Shown: positions 1 through 11,400, numbered from the stretch's first letter. The stretch: DNA of 40,911 nucleotides from an uncultured Bacilli bacterium (GCA_947626695.1 CANQTE010000006.1:1-40911); one strand, 5' to 3'. The notes: generated from the letters alone by a model not told the origin. A program made the numbers and translations.

Positions 1-16
1 CGTCAATATTTAAAGT

Positions 17-43
17 AAGAAAAAATATAGCCTAAACTATATT
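17..43 (-). terminator. Intrinsic terminator of the first minus-strand gene
   Basis: Read on the minus strand, the stem AATATAG/CTATATT with a 6-nt loop is followed by a T-rich run (TTTTTTC). The stop codon TAG of the gene lies in the stem itself. Confidence 0.6.
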
Positions 44-426
44 CTCTTCTTATGATTAATTAATATTTCATCTAATATATTTTTCGCTGCATTATATTCT
101 AAAGTTATTGCTTCTAAAAGAGCAGGTTTATTTAAATTATAAGCGTAATAAGATTTTATTTCATCTCTTCTTATATTCATTAAATTTTCTAAATATGTAA
201 TATATCTATCATCTTCAAAAGTATCAAAATAATCAAAAATACTATCTAAACGATTAAGCATAAATTCTATTTTTCTAGGTACTCGATGAAAAGATACACC
301 TAAAACATTTAATAAAAGATCATAATATTTTTTAGCATATTCATATCCTTGTTCTTCTTCTATTTTTAAAGCATTTTTTAATATAATTTTACTTAATTCT
401 CTTTCACTATAATTATTATCTACCAT
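37..426 (-). CDS. Hypothetical protein, 129 aa
   Basis: I do not recognise a family. The protein is Leu/Ile/Asn/Tyr-rich and predicted largely helical, with no signal peptide, membrane segment or metal motif. The ATG start is supported by an AGGAGG ribosome binding site eight bases upstream. A promoter-like region (TTGACA at 477-482) precedes it. It has its own terminator overlapping the stop codon, so it is probably a single-gene transcript. It lies 3' of four other unknown genes on the same strand downstream of rpoC, but separate promoters argue against one operon. Real gene, unknown function. Confidence 0.75.
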   Translation of the reverse strand: MVDNNYSERELSKIILKNALKIEEEQGYEYAKKYYDLLLNVLGVSFHRVPRKIEFMLNRLDSIFDYFDTFEDDRYITYLENLMNIRRDEIKSYYAYNLNKPALLEAITLEYNAAKNILDEILINHKKRI

Positions 427-450
427 AAGGGGTTCCTCCTATCAATGTGT

Positions 451-482
451 ATTATACTAACATAGTATTTAGAATATGTCAA
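451..482 (-). promoter_or_regulatory. Promoter of the 129-aa protein gene, containing an ACTATGTTA motif
   Basis: On the minus strand TTGACA (477-482) is followed by TAGTAT (454-459) at 17 nt or by a perfect TATAAT (451-456) at 20 nt. The spacer contains ACTATGTTA (458-466). An almost identical arrangement, TTGAC...TACTATGCTAC-TATAAT with the same 20-nt spacing, precedes the gene at 25403-26053. Confidence 0.6.
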
Positions 483-588
483 TCTACACCAATGGTATTT
501 ACTCAAAATTAATTTAATGATTGGACTTATTAATTCTCATTGTAAATGCAATAATAAATTTTTATATTAAATCATATTTAAATTCATA

Positions 589-614
589 ACTATGTTATTA
601 ATCTATAACATAGT
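589..614. repeat. Inverted repeat built from two ACTATGTTA copies
   Basis: CTATGTTAT (590-598) and ATAACATAG (605-613) form a 9-bp perfect stem with a 6-nt loop, overlapping the stop codon of the next gene. The T-run lies on the plus side (TATTTTT), not in the direction of the gene's transcription, so it is not an obvious terminator for it. The motif also occurs at 458-466 and 2291-2299. Confidence 0.5.
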
Positions 615-2255
615 ATTTTTAATTTTAGTTAATGCTCTTTTTAAAGAATTTCTTTGATCTTCATAAGTAGGCTCATCATTTAAAAGTTTTATTTTTTCTT
701 CCAAAGCTAATATTAACTCTTTATTTTCTTTTATTAATTCTGTTAATTTAGTTTCATTTTGCTTTAATTTTTTAATTTCACTTTCTTCTAATTCTTTAGT
801 AATTTTAAGATCATTAAGTAATTCCCGAATGTTAGATAAACTATATGCTAATACTCCTTTTTCATAATCTCCTGGATTATCAATAAACATATAATTAAAG
901 AGTAAATTATAAAATTTATAAATTACTATAGACATAAAAAGAGAAATAATAGTAACAGGTATTTGATTAAATAAATCCTTAGTTACCACAAAATCATTTT
1001 CACTTAATTCAATTTTTTCGATTGTTTTATAATCCTCTTCATAGAAATCTTCTGAATTTAAAGAGTTTTTTTCCTCAATTTCTTTATTTTCTCTTATTCC
1101 TAGCCTTGATAAATCAATATCTAAATATTCTTTAATAGGAATGGATTTTATATTACTTAAATCATAAGTGCTAACTGTTCTAGTATAGAAATTTCCATGT
1201 TGAGTAAAAGGACTATACTCTTTTAAATATACACCAATTCTTGGATTTTGTTCATATACTAATGTAATAGAAGTTTTATCATTACTAGCATTATAAATAG
1301 TATAACGAGTTAAATTTTTTTTGATAATTCCAGCATCTTTTCCAATCTTAAATGAAGCTAAAATTAAAGATACTATTATACTTGTTGAAAGTCCTAAGGA
1401 TGCTATAAATTTAGTAAGTTTAATATAAGTTTCTTTTCTATTTTGAGGATATCTTTTTAAATTTTCTCTACTTTCTAAAACTGATATTCTTAAGTCAGAA
1501 GCTTCTTTTAAATAATCTTTTACTTTTTCTTCTAATTTTACAATCAAAGAAAGACATTCTTCAAGAGATACATTAGAATATACAATTTCTTTAATTAATT
1601 CTAAATTAGCATAATTAGCTTCTATTCCTATCGCATCTAACTTGTTAAGTATAGAGTTAATTAATGTATATTTAGAATCTTGTAAATTCATTGTTTCTAG
1701 TTCTTTTCGTACCATAACATCTATATTAATTAAATGAATTTCATTATCACTTAATAATTTTAAAGTTAAACTATCTCCAGTTGCTTTAATTTCTTCTTTA
1801 ATAAAATTATAAGTTATTAAATAAATATCTGTAATTAAAGGTTCTTCTATTCTATAATCTAAAGTATTAGAATTAACTAATTTTGTTAATAATGCAACTA
1901 AACTCGTTCTTAATTCATCAAAATCTTTTGTGTTTTTTTCTTTTTTAGATAAAAAAATTTTTAAAGAATTAGTAAAAGATGCAATTTTTAAATAAATTTC
2001 ATATTGCATCATAGTTACTAAAAGTTTATTTAATTCAAAACTTGCATTAATATAAATTTGCTCTAAAAAAGCACTTTGATTTAAAGAAACACTACTCTGA
2101 TATTGATAACTATTTTCAACTTCTCTTTGGCAATTATTAATAATTTCTGTTTTTCTATTTTCAAATTCTATAACATTTAAGCCTATATTTTTTAATTTAG
2201 CAATTGTTTTTTCAACTTTAAGTAAGATACTATTATAATTCATAGCTTGATCCAT
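603..2255 (-). CDS. Hypothetical two-TM coiled-coil membrane protein, about 550 aa
   Basis: No family recognised. A helical, Lys/Glu/Leu/Asn-rich N-terminal region (about 280 residues) precedes a hydrophobic segment at about 285-305 (LGLSTSIIVSLILASF). A polar domain of some 120 residues follows, then a second hydrophobic segment at about 430-455 (VTIISLFMSIVIYKFY) and a C-terminal coiled coil (about 480-545). Helical N- and C-terminal parts on the cytoplasmic side with the middle domain outside is a plausible topology, but this is inference. Upstream in-frame codons are GTG (2264) and ATG (2258); I prefer the ATG at 2255 because AAGGGTGG sits five bases before it. Its own promoter lies at 2275-2303. 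Real gene, function unknown. Confidence 0.75.
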   Translation of the reverse strand: MDQAMNYNSILLKVEKTIAKLKNIGLNVIEFENRKTEIINNCQREVENSYQYQSSVSLNQSAFLEQIYINASFELNKLLVTMMQYEIYLKIASFTNSLKIFLSKKEKNTKDFDELRTSLVALLTKLVNSNTLDYRIEEPLITDIYLITYNFIKEEIKATGDSLTLKLLSDNEIHLINIDVMVRKELETMNLQDSKYTLINSILNKLDAIGIEANYANLELIKEIVYSNVSLEECLSLIVKLEEKVKDYLKEASDLRISVLESRENLKRYPQNRKETYIKLTKFIASLGLSTSIIVSLILASFKIGKDAGIIKKNLTRYTIYNASNDKTSITLVYEQNPRIGVYLKEYSPFTQHGNFYTRTVSTYDLSNIKSIPIKEYLDIDLSRLGIRENKEIEEKNSLNSEDFYEEDYKTIEKIELSENDFVVTKDLFNQIPVTIISLFMSIVIYKFYNLLFNYMFIDNPGDYEKGVLAYSLSNIRELLNDLKITKELEESEIKKLKQNETKLTELIKENKELILALEEKIKLLNDEPTYEDQRNSLKRALTKIKNTML

Positions 2256-2274
2256 CATAACCACCCTTATTTAA

Positions 2275-2303
2275 ATTATAGCATTAATAAACTATGTTAG
2301 CAA
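2275..2303 (-). promoter_or_regulatory. Sigma-A promoter of the two-TM protein gene
   Basis: On the minus strand TTGCTA (2298-2303), a 17-nt spacer and TATAAT (2275-2280), preceded by TGC and so of extended -10 type. The spacer and -35 edge contain ACTATGTTA in the opposite orientation (2291-2299). Confidence 0.65.
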
Positions 2304-2316
2304 TAATATTTTTTTA

Positions 2317-3132
2317 CTATTTTATTAAGCTTAATCTTGGAGTAAAACTATTATTTAATTTATTTAATAACTCTCTTATTTCTTTATCTAGTTTAATATT
2401 ACTTGTATTATTAAAACCAATAATAGTTATAATAGGTTCTTCTTTTTCTTTTAAAATAACACTTATTTTAATATCATTAATAGTTTTATTTAAAACTCTA
2501 TAATAACCTTCTCCATTTATTAAACGCATCTCTTCTTCTAAATAAGGAGTATTATTTAACATATTATAAATTCTTAAAATAGTACTATTATTTAAATTAT
2601 ATAATTCATGTTTTTGCCAAGATAAAAAGTAAGTTTTATAAAAATATTCTAAATCAGACATATATCTTTCTTTATTAAAAAAATTAAACATATCTATATC
2701 TAAAGTACTATTTATATCTATAGGAATAATAAGTTCATAAATATGAGTATTAACTTGTTTTATTATAGTTACTGCATGATTTATAAACTTTTCAATTAAT
2801 AACTTATCTAAATAGTGAATTTCTATTAAACTAGAGGTAAATCCATTAGTAATATAATTATAAGTAAATGTATATTTAATATTTTTATATATTAAAATTA
2901 TTTTAGAGGAAGATATTAAAACACGCATATTCTCTTTATTTGCATATTTTATTAAAAGATTAAGATTAAGAGCATTCTCTGATATTACCTCAATAGAAAA
3001 ACTATTTAATTTACTTATTAAATAACTTAGATTATAAATAATCTTTTTATAAAAGTTTAAATCTTTTAAGCAAGTATCATTTATAACTTTAAATTTAACT
3101 AAATCTGTATTTATTTGATAATTTAACTCCAT
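2317..3132 (-). CDS. Hypothetical protein, 271 aa
   Basis: No recognisable family. It is a soluble-looking mixed alpha/beta protein rich in Asn, Ile, Leu and Tyr, with no Cys or His cluster and no membrane segment. The ATG start is preceded by AAGAGGAAAG. It is only 26 bp downstream of the 140-aa gene, so it is probably cotranscribed with it from the consensus promoter at 3612-3640. The next gene downstream has its own promoter. Function unknown; pairing with the 140-aa protein is the only contextual clue. Confidence 0.7.
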   Translation of the reverse strand: MELNYQINTDLVKFKVINDTCLKDLNFYKKIIYNLSYLISKLNSFSIEVISENALNLNLLIKYANKENMRVLISSSKIILIYKNIKYTFTYNYITNGFTSSLIEIHYLDKLLIEKFINHAVTIIKQVNTHIYELIIPIDINSTLDIDMFNFFNKERYMSDLEYFYKTYFLSWQKHELYNLNNSTILRIYNMLNNTPYLEEEMRLINGEGYYRVLNKTINDIKISVILKEKEEPIITIIGFNNTSNIKLDKEIRELLNKLNNSFTPRLSLIK

Positions 3133-3158
3133 TTTCTTTCCTCTTTTAAAAAAATATG

Positions 3159-3581
3159 TTACTTATTTCCTTGTAACATATTTAGTAAATCAATTTTAAA
3201 TTTATCTTTTGAGGCATTAGCCTTAGAAATCATTATTCCTTTATAAGTAGTAAGTTCACTCATATGTCCTTCAAGTAATATTTCTGTTGGAGTAATAGTA
3301 TCTAACATAACCGTTCCCTCTTTTACATAAACTGTATAGAATAATTTAACTTCTCCATGCACAGCCGCGAACATTTTATCACTTGGTAATTTAAGCTCAT
3401 ATTTTTCTGTGTGTTCTTTTTTATTTGTACTTACAAGCTCACCAATAAAATTACCACTTCTAAGTGCTGGATAATACTCAAAGTTTAATTTTTTGAAAGC
3501 TAGCATATTATACTTTTTTAATGCCCTTTCTAGTTTTTTAAACTCGTTTTCGTTTACATAATCTAAAACATAACCTTTCAT
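3159..3581 (-). CDS. Hypothetical protein, 140 aa
   Basis: No family recognised. Alternating hydrophobic and polar stretches in the middle (AAVHGEVKLFYTVYVKEGTV) suggest a small beta-rich domain flanked by helices (residues 12-28 and the C-terminus). No signal peptide. It is driven by a near-perfect sigma-A promoter and has an AGGGGG ribosome binding site eight bases before the ATG, so strong expression is likely. It heads a probable two-gene unit with the 271-aa protein. Codon use looks less AT-extreme than its neighbours (for example GCCGCG), consistent with a well-expressed gene. Confidence 0.75.
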   Translation of the reverse strand: MKGYVLDYVNENEFKKLERALKKYNMLAFKKLNFEYYPALRSGNFIGELVSTNKKEHTEKYELKLPSDKMFAAVHGEVKLFYTVYVKEGTVMLDTITPTEILLEGHMSELTTYKGIMISKANASKDKFKIDLLNMLQGNK

Positions 3582-3611
3582 AATTTAACCCCCTATATCA
3601 ATTACGAACTA

Positions 3612-3640
3612 ATTATACCACATTTTTGATTATTTGTCAA
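3612..3640 (-). promoter_or_regulatory. Consensus sigma-A promoter of the 140-aa protein gene
   Basis: Perfect TTGACA (3635-3640), 17-nt spacer and perfect TATAAT (3612-3617) on the minus strand. This is one of the strongest promoters in the window. Confidence 0.85.
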
Positions 3641-3716
3641 ATATGCGTAAATTTAAGAGATTTTAATCAAATGTGCTTGACTTTATCTCTGATACTTTAA
3701 TTATAGCATATTTCCC

Positions 3717-4565
3717 CTATTTTGTCAAATTATCGGACCAATTAAGATTATTTTGTAATGTTTTTAAAGCTTCTATTAACTCATATATTAACTCTTTTAT
3801 TTGTTTATTTGTTAAATCACTTTCTAATAAAGCTAAAAATTCAGGATATATCATTTTTAAAGTATTATCTTCACATAATATAAGTCTTGAGATAAGATTT
3901 AGAGTAGATATTACAATTTCCGTTGTTAGATTATTTTCAATATTAGGAATTTGTAAAATATTTAGAAACTCATTACTTTCTAATACTAACATAGTTTTAT
4001 CTACATATATATAGCTTGGCATAGAACTTGTACGATAATCTCTTGCATTTAAAGTAATAGACTTACTTTCTTCTCCTAAAAGTAATTTACTTTCTAAGTC
4101 ATAATCCATAAAATATAAAGAATACTTATAAAAAATTAAGCTTTCTTTCATATTTTCATATTTTTTATTTTGAATTATAGTATTAAGTAAACTTAATATT
4201 AGTTTATTAATATCTGTTTTAAGTGTTTTGGCATAACTTACTAGGTCATCACCATTTATATATTCAAAAATATTTAGAAGTCTAATATGAAAACATTGAG
4301 GGATAAATCCAAGAGGAATTAAGATTGGTTCTTCTATTTGTTTATCTTTATTTAGTTTTTTAATTATTTCTTCTATTTCAAAATTTTTATCTAAAAAAAC
4401 TAAATACTTTTTCTCTTCATTTATTAAATTATTTAATTCTACTAAGCTTGTATTATATTCGATAGTTTCTTTACCATTTATTTCTAATTCGGCTAAATTA
4501 ATATAATAAGCTTCAATTTTTTTTTCTAATTTATATAATTCACTCAAATAATAATCTAAATTCAT
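3717..4565 (-). CDS. Hypothetical protein, 282 aa
   Basis: No family recognised. The first 75 residues look like a helical hairpin or coiled coil (Lys/Glu/Leu heptads), followed by an alpha-rich domain. No membrane segment, signal peptide or catalytic signature. Start ATG with AGGGAG about nine bases upstream; a possible promoter (TTTACT-16-TATACT) lies between it and rpoC. It follows rpoC by 64 bp and could also receive read-through. Function unknown. Confidence 0.7.
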   Translation of the reverse strand: MNLDYYLSELYKLEKKIEAYYINLAELEINGKETIEYNTSLVELNNLINEEKKYLVFLDKNFEIEEIIKKLNKDKQIEEPILIPLGFIPQCFHIRLLNIFEYINGDDLVSYAKTLKTDINKLILSLLNTIIQNKKYENMKESLIFYKYSLYFMDYDLESKLLLGEESKSITLNARDYRTSSMPSYIYVDKTMLVLESNEFLNILQIPNIENNLTTEIVISTLNLISRLILCEDNTLKMIYPEFLALLESDLTNKQIKELIYELIEALKTLQNNLNWSDNLTK

Positions 4566-4607
4566 AACCTAAAACTCCCTAAAAAATAGTATATCACTAA
4601 AAGCAAA

Positions 4608-4637
4608 AAAGTAAATAAAAAGAAAGCAATTATTCTT
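4608..4637 (-). terminator. Weak terminator-like hairpin at the end of rpoC
   Basis: On the minus strand AGAAAG...CTTTCT forms a 6-bp stem around a 13-nt loop that contains the rpoC stop codon, followed by TTTTTATTT. The stem is short, so some read-through into the 282-aa gene is likely. Confidence 0.45.
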
Positions 4638-7600
4638 CACTTTCTTCTATTTCTTCATCTATAGTATTATCTTCTGTGTCTGTTAGATTATCATTTGATG
4701 TATCAATTTCTACTTCTTCTTCTGTGTTAGTATCTTCAGCACTTATTTCTTCAGAATTTTCTTCTTTTTCGCTTCCATCTTCAAGTAATTTATCTTCTAA
4801 AAATTCTTGAGCGTCATCTTCCATGAACTCTTTTTCTAAATATATATCAATATCACTATATTCTTTAGAACCTGTCCCGGCTGGTATTAACTTACCTATA
4901 ATAACGTTTTCTTTTAAGCCTCTTAAATAATCTACTTTACCTTTAATTGCAGCGTCAGTTAAAACTCTTGTTGTTTCTTGGAATGAAGCTGCTGAAAGGT
5001 AGCTATCTGTTTCAAGAGAAGATTTAGTTATACCAAGCATAATTGGACGACCTGTTGCGGGGATACCACCACTTAAGATTACAGGTTTATTTCCTTCCGT
5101 AAAGTCATGCATTGAAACAGTCAAACCTTCAACAAACTCTGTATCTCCAGCATCAATAATTCTTACTTTATTAATCATTCTCTTAACGATAATTTCAATA
5201 TGTTTATCGTTAATATCAACACCTTGTAATTTATATACTGATTGAATTTCTTTTAAGATATATTCTTCTGCTGTTAATGGGTCTGTAACTGCAAGTAATT
5301 CTTTTGGAGCAATAGAGCCTTCGGTAAGTTTTTCACCGGCTACAACTTTATCTCCTACTTCAACTCTAAGCTTAGTATTATAATTAGTTATATGTTCACG
5401 AATGCCGGCTTCATTTTCGACAACAACTTTATGTTTTCCACCTAATTCTTCAATAGCAATTACTTTACCATTAATCTCCGCGATAGTAGCTTTATATTTA
5501 GGAGTTCTCGCCTCAAATAATTCTTCAACACGAGGTAAACCTTGAGTAATATCATCTCCACCTGCAACACCACCTGTATGGAAAGTACGCATAGTAAGTT
5601 GGGTACCTGGTTCACCAATTGATTGGGCTGCCATAATACCTACAGCTTCACCAGTTTCAACTAAATTACCTGTTGCTAAGTTACGACCATAACATTTTTG
5701 ACATACACCATTTTGAGTTTTACAAGTTAAAATACTTCTAATTTCAACTTTCTTTATACCTGCTTTAATAATTTTACTAGCAATATTTTCTGTTATAAGT
5801 TCATCTTTATCAACAATTACTTCTTTAGTTTCAGGGTCAATTACTTTTTTAGAAGTATATCTTCCTAAAATTCTTTCTTGTAAAGATTCAATTACAGAAC
5901 CGTCTTTATCATTAACTAAGTCATATACTTCTACACCAGATATAGTACCACAGTCAAATTCTTTAACAATTATATCTTGAGCAACATCAACTAAACGACG
6001 TGTTAAATAACCAGAATCGGCGGTACGTAGTGCTGTGTCGGCAGAACCTTTACGAGAACCGTGAGTTGATAAGAAGAATTCAGATACATCTAGACCTTCA
6101 ATGAAACATGAAGTAATAGGTATTTCAACAGTAGAACCATCTGGCTTTGCCATTAAGCCACGCATACCAGCAAGTTGAGTAAAGTTTGAAATAGAACCAC
6201 GAGCATTTGAATTCATCATCATGAATATTGGATTATCAAAATCATTAGCAGATATTTCTTGAAGTTCTTTTTTAACTTCTTCATTTGCTTCAGTCCATAT
6301 TTCAATAACACTGTTATAACGTTCTTCATCGGTAATAAGACCACGTTTAAATTGTTTATTAACTTTTTCAACTTTTTCTTTAGCATCAGCAATAATTTTA
6401 GGTTTCTTTTTACTTCTTACTATATCAGAAACAGATACAGTAATACCTGCGACAGTAGAATATTTAAAGCCTAAATCTTTTAATTTATCAAGCATAATAG
6501 ATGTTTCAGTAGTTTTATATCTTTTAAATACTTGAGCTATAATCCACTCTAAAGTTTTTTTAACAAATGGTTTAGATAATTCCATTTTAGAAATTACTTC
6601 CGGAATATTTTCTCCCATTGGAATAAAGTATTTATTAGGAGTAATACCTTCTATATTATCTTTAGTTCCTTCATTTACATAAGGAAAAGAATCCGGTAAT
6701 ATTTCATTAAAGATTATTTTACCAACTGTTGTAACTAAATATTTATCTAATTGTTCTTCTGTAAATAATTTATATTTGAAAGAACGAACTGGAATAGCAA
6801 TACGAGTATGTAAAGTTATTTCTCTTCTTTCATAAGCCATCAGTGCTTCATTAGTATTTTTATATACTTTACCTTCGTTTTCTTCGCCAGATTTTTCAAT
6901 AGTTAAGTAACAGTTTCCTAATACCATATCTTGAGATGGTGTAACAATAGGTTTTCCATCTTTAGGATTTAAGATATTACTTGCCGATAACATTAGAATA
7001 CGAGCTTCTGCTTTAGCTTCTTCAGATAATGGAATATGCACGGCCATTTGGTCTCCATCAAAGTCAGCATTAAATCCTGTACAAACAAGTGGGTGTAAAC
7101 GAATAGCTTTTCCTCCAACAAGTTTTGGTTCAAATGCTTGAATACCTAATCTATGAAGTGTTGGAGCACGGTTTAATAAAACTGGGTGTTCTGTGATAAC
7201 ATCTTCAACAATATCCCAAACACATTCATCACGCGTATCTATTAACTTTTTAGCACCTTTAATATTATGAGCAAGTCCTCGTTCAACTAAGCCATGAATA
7301 ACATGAGGCTTAAATAATTCAAGGGCCATTTCTTTTGGTAATCCACATTGATACATCTTTAAGTTTGGTCCAACAACAATAACAGAACGACCAGAATAAT
7401 CAACTCTTTTACCAAGAAGATTTTGACGGAAACGACCTTGTTTACCTTTTAACATACTAGATAAACTCTTTAAAGGACGATTACCCGCGGCCGTTATACT
7501 TCTACCACGACGACCATTGTCAAATAATGAATCTACTGCTTCTTGAAGCATACGTTTTTCATTTTGAACAATAATAGTTGGAGCACCTAATTCTAATAGT

Positions 7601-8409
7601 TTTCTTAAACGATTATTACGATTTATAATACGACGATATAAATCATTTAAATCAGATGTTGCAAAACGTCCACCATCTAATTGAATCATAGGACGAAGTT
7701 CAGGTGGTATAACAGGTAGAACATCTAAAATCATCCATTCAGGTTTATTTCCACTTTCTTTAAATGCTACTAAACAATCTAAACGTTTAACTAAACGAAC
7801 TCTTTTTTGACCTGTTGCATTTTCAAGTTCACTTTTTAGCTTGTCTATTTCTTTATCTAAATCAACCATCATTAATAATTCTTTGATAGCCTCTGCTCCC
7901 ATACCAACTTTGAAAGAATTACCATATTTTTCATAATAAGCACGATATTCTTTATCAGATAAAGTTTGTTTTTGTTCTAAAGGAGCATTTCCTGGGTCTA
8001 TTACAACATAACTAACAAAGTATAATACTTCTTCTAAGTCTCTTGGAGACATATCAAGTACTAAACCCATTTTAGATGGAACACCTTTAAAGAACCAAAT
8101 ATGAGAACAAGGGGCAGCAAGTTCAATATGACCCATTCTCTCACGACGAACACGTGATTTAGTTACTTCAACTCCACATCTATCACATATAACATTTTTA
8201 TATCTTAATCTTTTATACTTACCACAAGAACACTCATAATCTTTAGTAGGGCCAAATATCTTTTCACAGAATAAACCACCACGTTCAGGTTTAAGCGTAC
8301 GATAGTTGATAGTTTCTGGTTTTTCAACTTCACCATAAGACCAACTACGAATCTTTTCTGGTGAAGCTATACCTATCTTAATTCCTTTAAAATTATTAAC
8401 ATCTATCAT
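4630..8409 (-). CDS. rpoC: DNA-directed RNA polymerase beta' subunit
   Basis: Largest catalytic subunit of RNA polymerase, forming the active-site clamp with beta. Visible features: the N-terminal zinc ribbon (Cys60, Cys62, Cys75, Cys78), the active-site magnesium loop NADFDGDQM at about residue 448, the trigger-loop region [11 protein letters not shown], and the second zinc site ([11 protein letters not shown]). At 1259 aa it is somewhat longer than usual for Firmicutes, because the last 65 or so residues form an acidic, low-complexity tail of Glu, Asp, Ser, Thr and Asn. The ATG is three bases after the rpoB stop, with GAGGTG as ribosome binding site, so the two are translationally coupled. 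Identification is certain; the role of the tail is unknown. Confidence 0.98.
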   Translation of the reverse strand: MIDVNNFKGIKIGIASPEKIRSWSYGEVEKPETINYRTLKPERGGLFCEKIFGPTKDYECSCGKYKRLRYKNVICDRCGVEVTKSRVRRERMGHIELAAPCSHIWFFKGVPSKMGLVLDMSPRDLEEVLYFVSYVVIDPGNAPLEQKQTLSDKEYRAYYEKYGNSFKVGMGAEAIKELLMMVDLDKEIDKLKSELENATGQKRVRLVKRLDCLVAFKESGNKPEWMILDVLPVIPPELRPMIQLDGGRFATSDLNDLYRRIINRNNRLRKLLELGAPTIIVQNEKRMLQEAVDSLFDNGRRGRSITAAGNRPLKSLSSMLKGKQGRFRQNLLGKRVDYSGRSVIVVGPNLKMYQCGLPKEMALELFKPHVIHGLVERGLAHNIKGAKKLIDTRDECVWDIVEDVITEHPVLLNRAPTLHRLGIQAFEPKLVGGKAIRLHPLVCTGFNADFDGDQMAVHIPLSEEAKAEARILMLSASNILNPKDGKPIVTPSQDMVLGNCYLTIEKSGEENEGKVYKNTNEALMAYERREITLHTRIAIPVRSFKYKLFTEEQLDKYLVTTVGKIIFNEILPDSFPYVNEGTKDNIEGITPNKYFIPMGENIPEVISKMELSKPFVKKTLEWIIAQVFKRYKTTETSIMLDKLKDLGFKYSTVAGITVSVSDIVRSKKKPKIIADAKEKVEKVNKQFKRGLITDEERYNSVIEIWTEANEEVKKELQEISANDFDNPIFMMMNSNARGSISNFTQLAGMRGLMAKPDGSTVEIPITSCFIEGLDVSEFFLSTHGSRKGSADTALRTADSGYLTRRLVDVAQDIIVKEFDCGTISGVEVYDLVNDKDGSVIESLQERILGRYTSKKVIDPETKEVIVDKDELITENIASKIIKAGIKKVEIRSILTCKTQNGVCQKCYGRNLATGNLVETGEAVGIMAAQSIGEPGTQLTMRTFHTGGVAGGDDITQGLPRVEELFEARTPKYKATIAEINGKVIAIEELGGKHKVVVENEAGIREHITNYNTKLRVEVGDKVVAGEKLTEGSIAPKELLAVTDPLTAEEYILKEIQSVYKLQGVDINDKHIEIIVKRMINKVRIIDAGDTEFVEGLTVSMHDFTEGNKPVILSGGIPATGRPIMLGITKSSLETDSYLSAASFQETTRVLTDAAIKGKVDYLRGLKENVIIGKLIPAGTGSKEYSDIDIYLEKEFMEDDAQEFLEDKLLEDGSEKEENSEEISAEDTNTEEEVEIDTSNDNLTDTEDNTIDEEIEESEE

Positions 8410-8412
8410 TTA

Positions 8413-11400
8413 TTACACCTCTTCCCCGAAATCTTCTTCTATTTCCTCTAAATCTTCAGCATCTGGCTCTTCATCGAAGTCATCATCAAATTCGTCGTCA
8501 TCACTATCATAATCATCCATGATATCATAGTCCTCATTTGGCATATCGTCTAACTCGTCATCTTTAACTTCAATTTTACCATCTCTAAGTGATGCTTCAG
8601 TATCTATTTCGTCAATTTTAACTGTATCTTCTTTTTCTTCTTCTTCCTCAAGTACTTTAAATTCCACGACATTATCGTCATTATCAATTATTTGCATATC
8701 TAATCCTAATGCTTGGAATTCTTTAATTAATACACGGAAACTTTCTGGAACACCAGCTTGATTAACTGTTTTACCTTTAACAAGTGCTTCATAAACTTTA
8801 ACACGACCTATAATATCATCAGCTTTAACAGTTAGGATTTCTTGTAAAACATGAGCAGCACCATAAGCATATAATGCCCAAACTTCCATTTCTCCAAAAC
8901 GTTGACCACCAAATTGAGCTTTACCACCAAGTGGTTGTTGAGTTACTAATGAATATGGTCCAGTTGCTCTTGCATGTAATTTATCGTCAACCATATGATG
9001 TAATTTTAACATATACATGACACCAACAGATATTCTTTGGTCAAATGGCTCTCCTGTACGTCCATTATAAAGGACTGTTTTACCATCTTTTTCCATGCCT
9101 GCTTTATCCATTTCTTTTCGGATGTCGTCCCAAGTAGCACTGTCAAATACTGGAGTCGCATAATGAACACCTTGAAGTTTTCCCGCCATACCTAAATGTA
9201 ATTCTAAGATTTGACCAATATTCATACGAGATGGAACACCTAGAGGGTTTAACATAACATCAACTGGTTTACCATTTGGTAAATAAGGCATATCTTCTTC
9301 TGGTAAAATTAATGATATAACACCTTTATTACCATGACGACCACTCATCTTATCTCCAACTTGTATTTTACGTTTTTGAATTATATAAACACGAATTATT
9401 TTAGATACTCCAGCAGGAAGTTCATCAGAGTTTTCTTTAGTATATATTTTAACATCATGAACTATACCCGCGGCACCATGTTCAACTCTTAATGATGTAT
9501 CACGAACTTCTCTTGTCTTTTCGCCAAATATTGCATGTAATAATTTTTCTTCACTAGTTAGTTCTTGCATACCTTTTGGAGTTACTTTACCAACTAGGAT
9601 ATCCCCTTCTTTAACTTCCGTACCAATTCTTACTATACCATTAGAATCTAAGTTTTTACGAGCTTCTTCACCAACATTTGGAATATCTCTTGTTATTTCT
9701 TCTGGACCTAATTTAGTATCACGACAATCAATATCATAATGCTCTAAATGAAGAGAGGTATAAACATCATCTTTAACTAATCTTTCATTTAAAATAACAG
9801 CATCTTCATAGTTATAACCATTGAATGTCATAAAAGCAACAGTCATATTTTTACCTAAAGCAAGTTCACCTTTTTCGGTTGATGGTCCATCTGCGATAAC
9901 TTCTCCAGCATGAACTTTATCACCTTTTTTAACTATTGGGTGATGATTTAAGGCCGTAGATGCATTAGTACGTTCAAAATCGGCAAGATAATAAGTATCT
10001 TTTCCTTTAGCATTTGCAACAATTATTTTTTTACTATCAGCATAATCAACTACACCATCTGCTTTACAAACGACAGTTGACCCAGAATCACGCGCGGCAA
10101 TATATTCAACACCTGTTCCGACAATTGGCGCTTCACTTGTTAAAAGTGGTACTGCTTGACGTTGCATATTAGCACCCATTAAAGTACGATTGGCATCATC
10201 ATATTCAAGGAATGGAATACAACTAGTTGTAATAGCAACAATTTGACTTGGTGCAACATCAACATAATTTACAAGTTCTCTTTTTACCATAACGTTATCG
10301 CCATTTAAACGGCATAAGATTTCGTCATTTACAATTCTATTATTTTCATCTAATAAAACAGTAGCTTGAGAAATATAATAATCATGTTCTTCATCTGCAG
10401 TCATATAAGTAACTTCACTTGTTACTACACCATCTATTACTTTACGATATGGAGTCATAATAAAGCCATATTCATTAACTTTGGCATAGCCTGCTAAAGA
10501 TGTAATAAGCCCTATATTTTGACCTTCTGGAGATTCTATTGGACATATACGACCATAGTGACTAGCATTAACGTCACGAACTTCCATACCAGCTCTATCT
10601 CTTGATAATCCACCTGGTCCTAAACTAGATAAACGTCTTTTATCTGTTAACTCGGCAATTGGATTTATTTGGTCCATAAATTTAGATAATTGACTTGAAC
10701 CAAAGAATTCTTTTAAAGCAGCCGTAACTGGTCTAATATTAATTAAAGTCTTAGGTGTAACAGAATCTAACTCTTGAGTAGTCATACGCTCACGAATAAC
10801 TCTTTCCATTCTTGACATACCAGTCTTAAAGACATTTTGAATTAATTCTCCTACTTGTCTTACTCTTCTGTTTCCTAAATTATCTATTTCATCAGTATTA
10901 CCAATATTATCAAGTAAATTTAAATAATATGATACAGATGCGTAAACATCAGGTATAGTAAGACGTCTTACATCAACACTATTATCATTACCAATTATTT
11001 TAATAATTTTCTCTTTATTCTCTTTATCATATACTAAAACTTCTTGTATTTTATCATACTCATCAAGTTCTTCATTAATTATCGTTTTCTTTAAATTAAA
11101 ACCTTTAGCAAAAATTGGTTTAATAAGTTCTAATACTTCTTTTGTAACAAGTGTATCTTTACTTACAACAGTATCTTTACCATCTTTAATATCTTCTGCT
11201 AGAGTACAACCTAAAAGACGGTCTAAAACATTTAATTTTTTATTAAACTTATAACGACCTACTTTAGCTAAATCATAACGAAATCTATCAAAGAATCTAG
11301 TTACTAATTGATTTTTACTACTATCTAATGTTGCTGGTTCTCCTGGTCTTAATTTTTCATAAATTTCAATTAATGCTTCGTCTGTATTACGTGTTGAATC

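Noticed and set aside
3673-4014. Plus-strand ORF of 113 aa
   Set aside because: Lies antisense to the 282-aa gene, with no ribosome binding site or family features.
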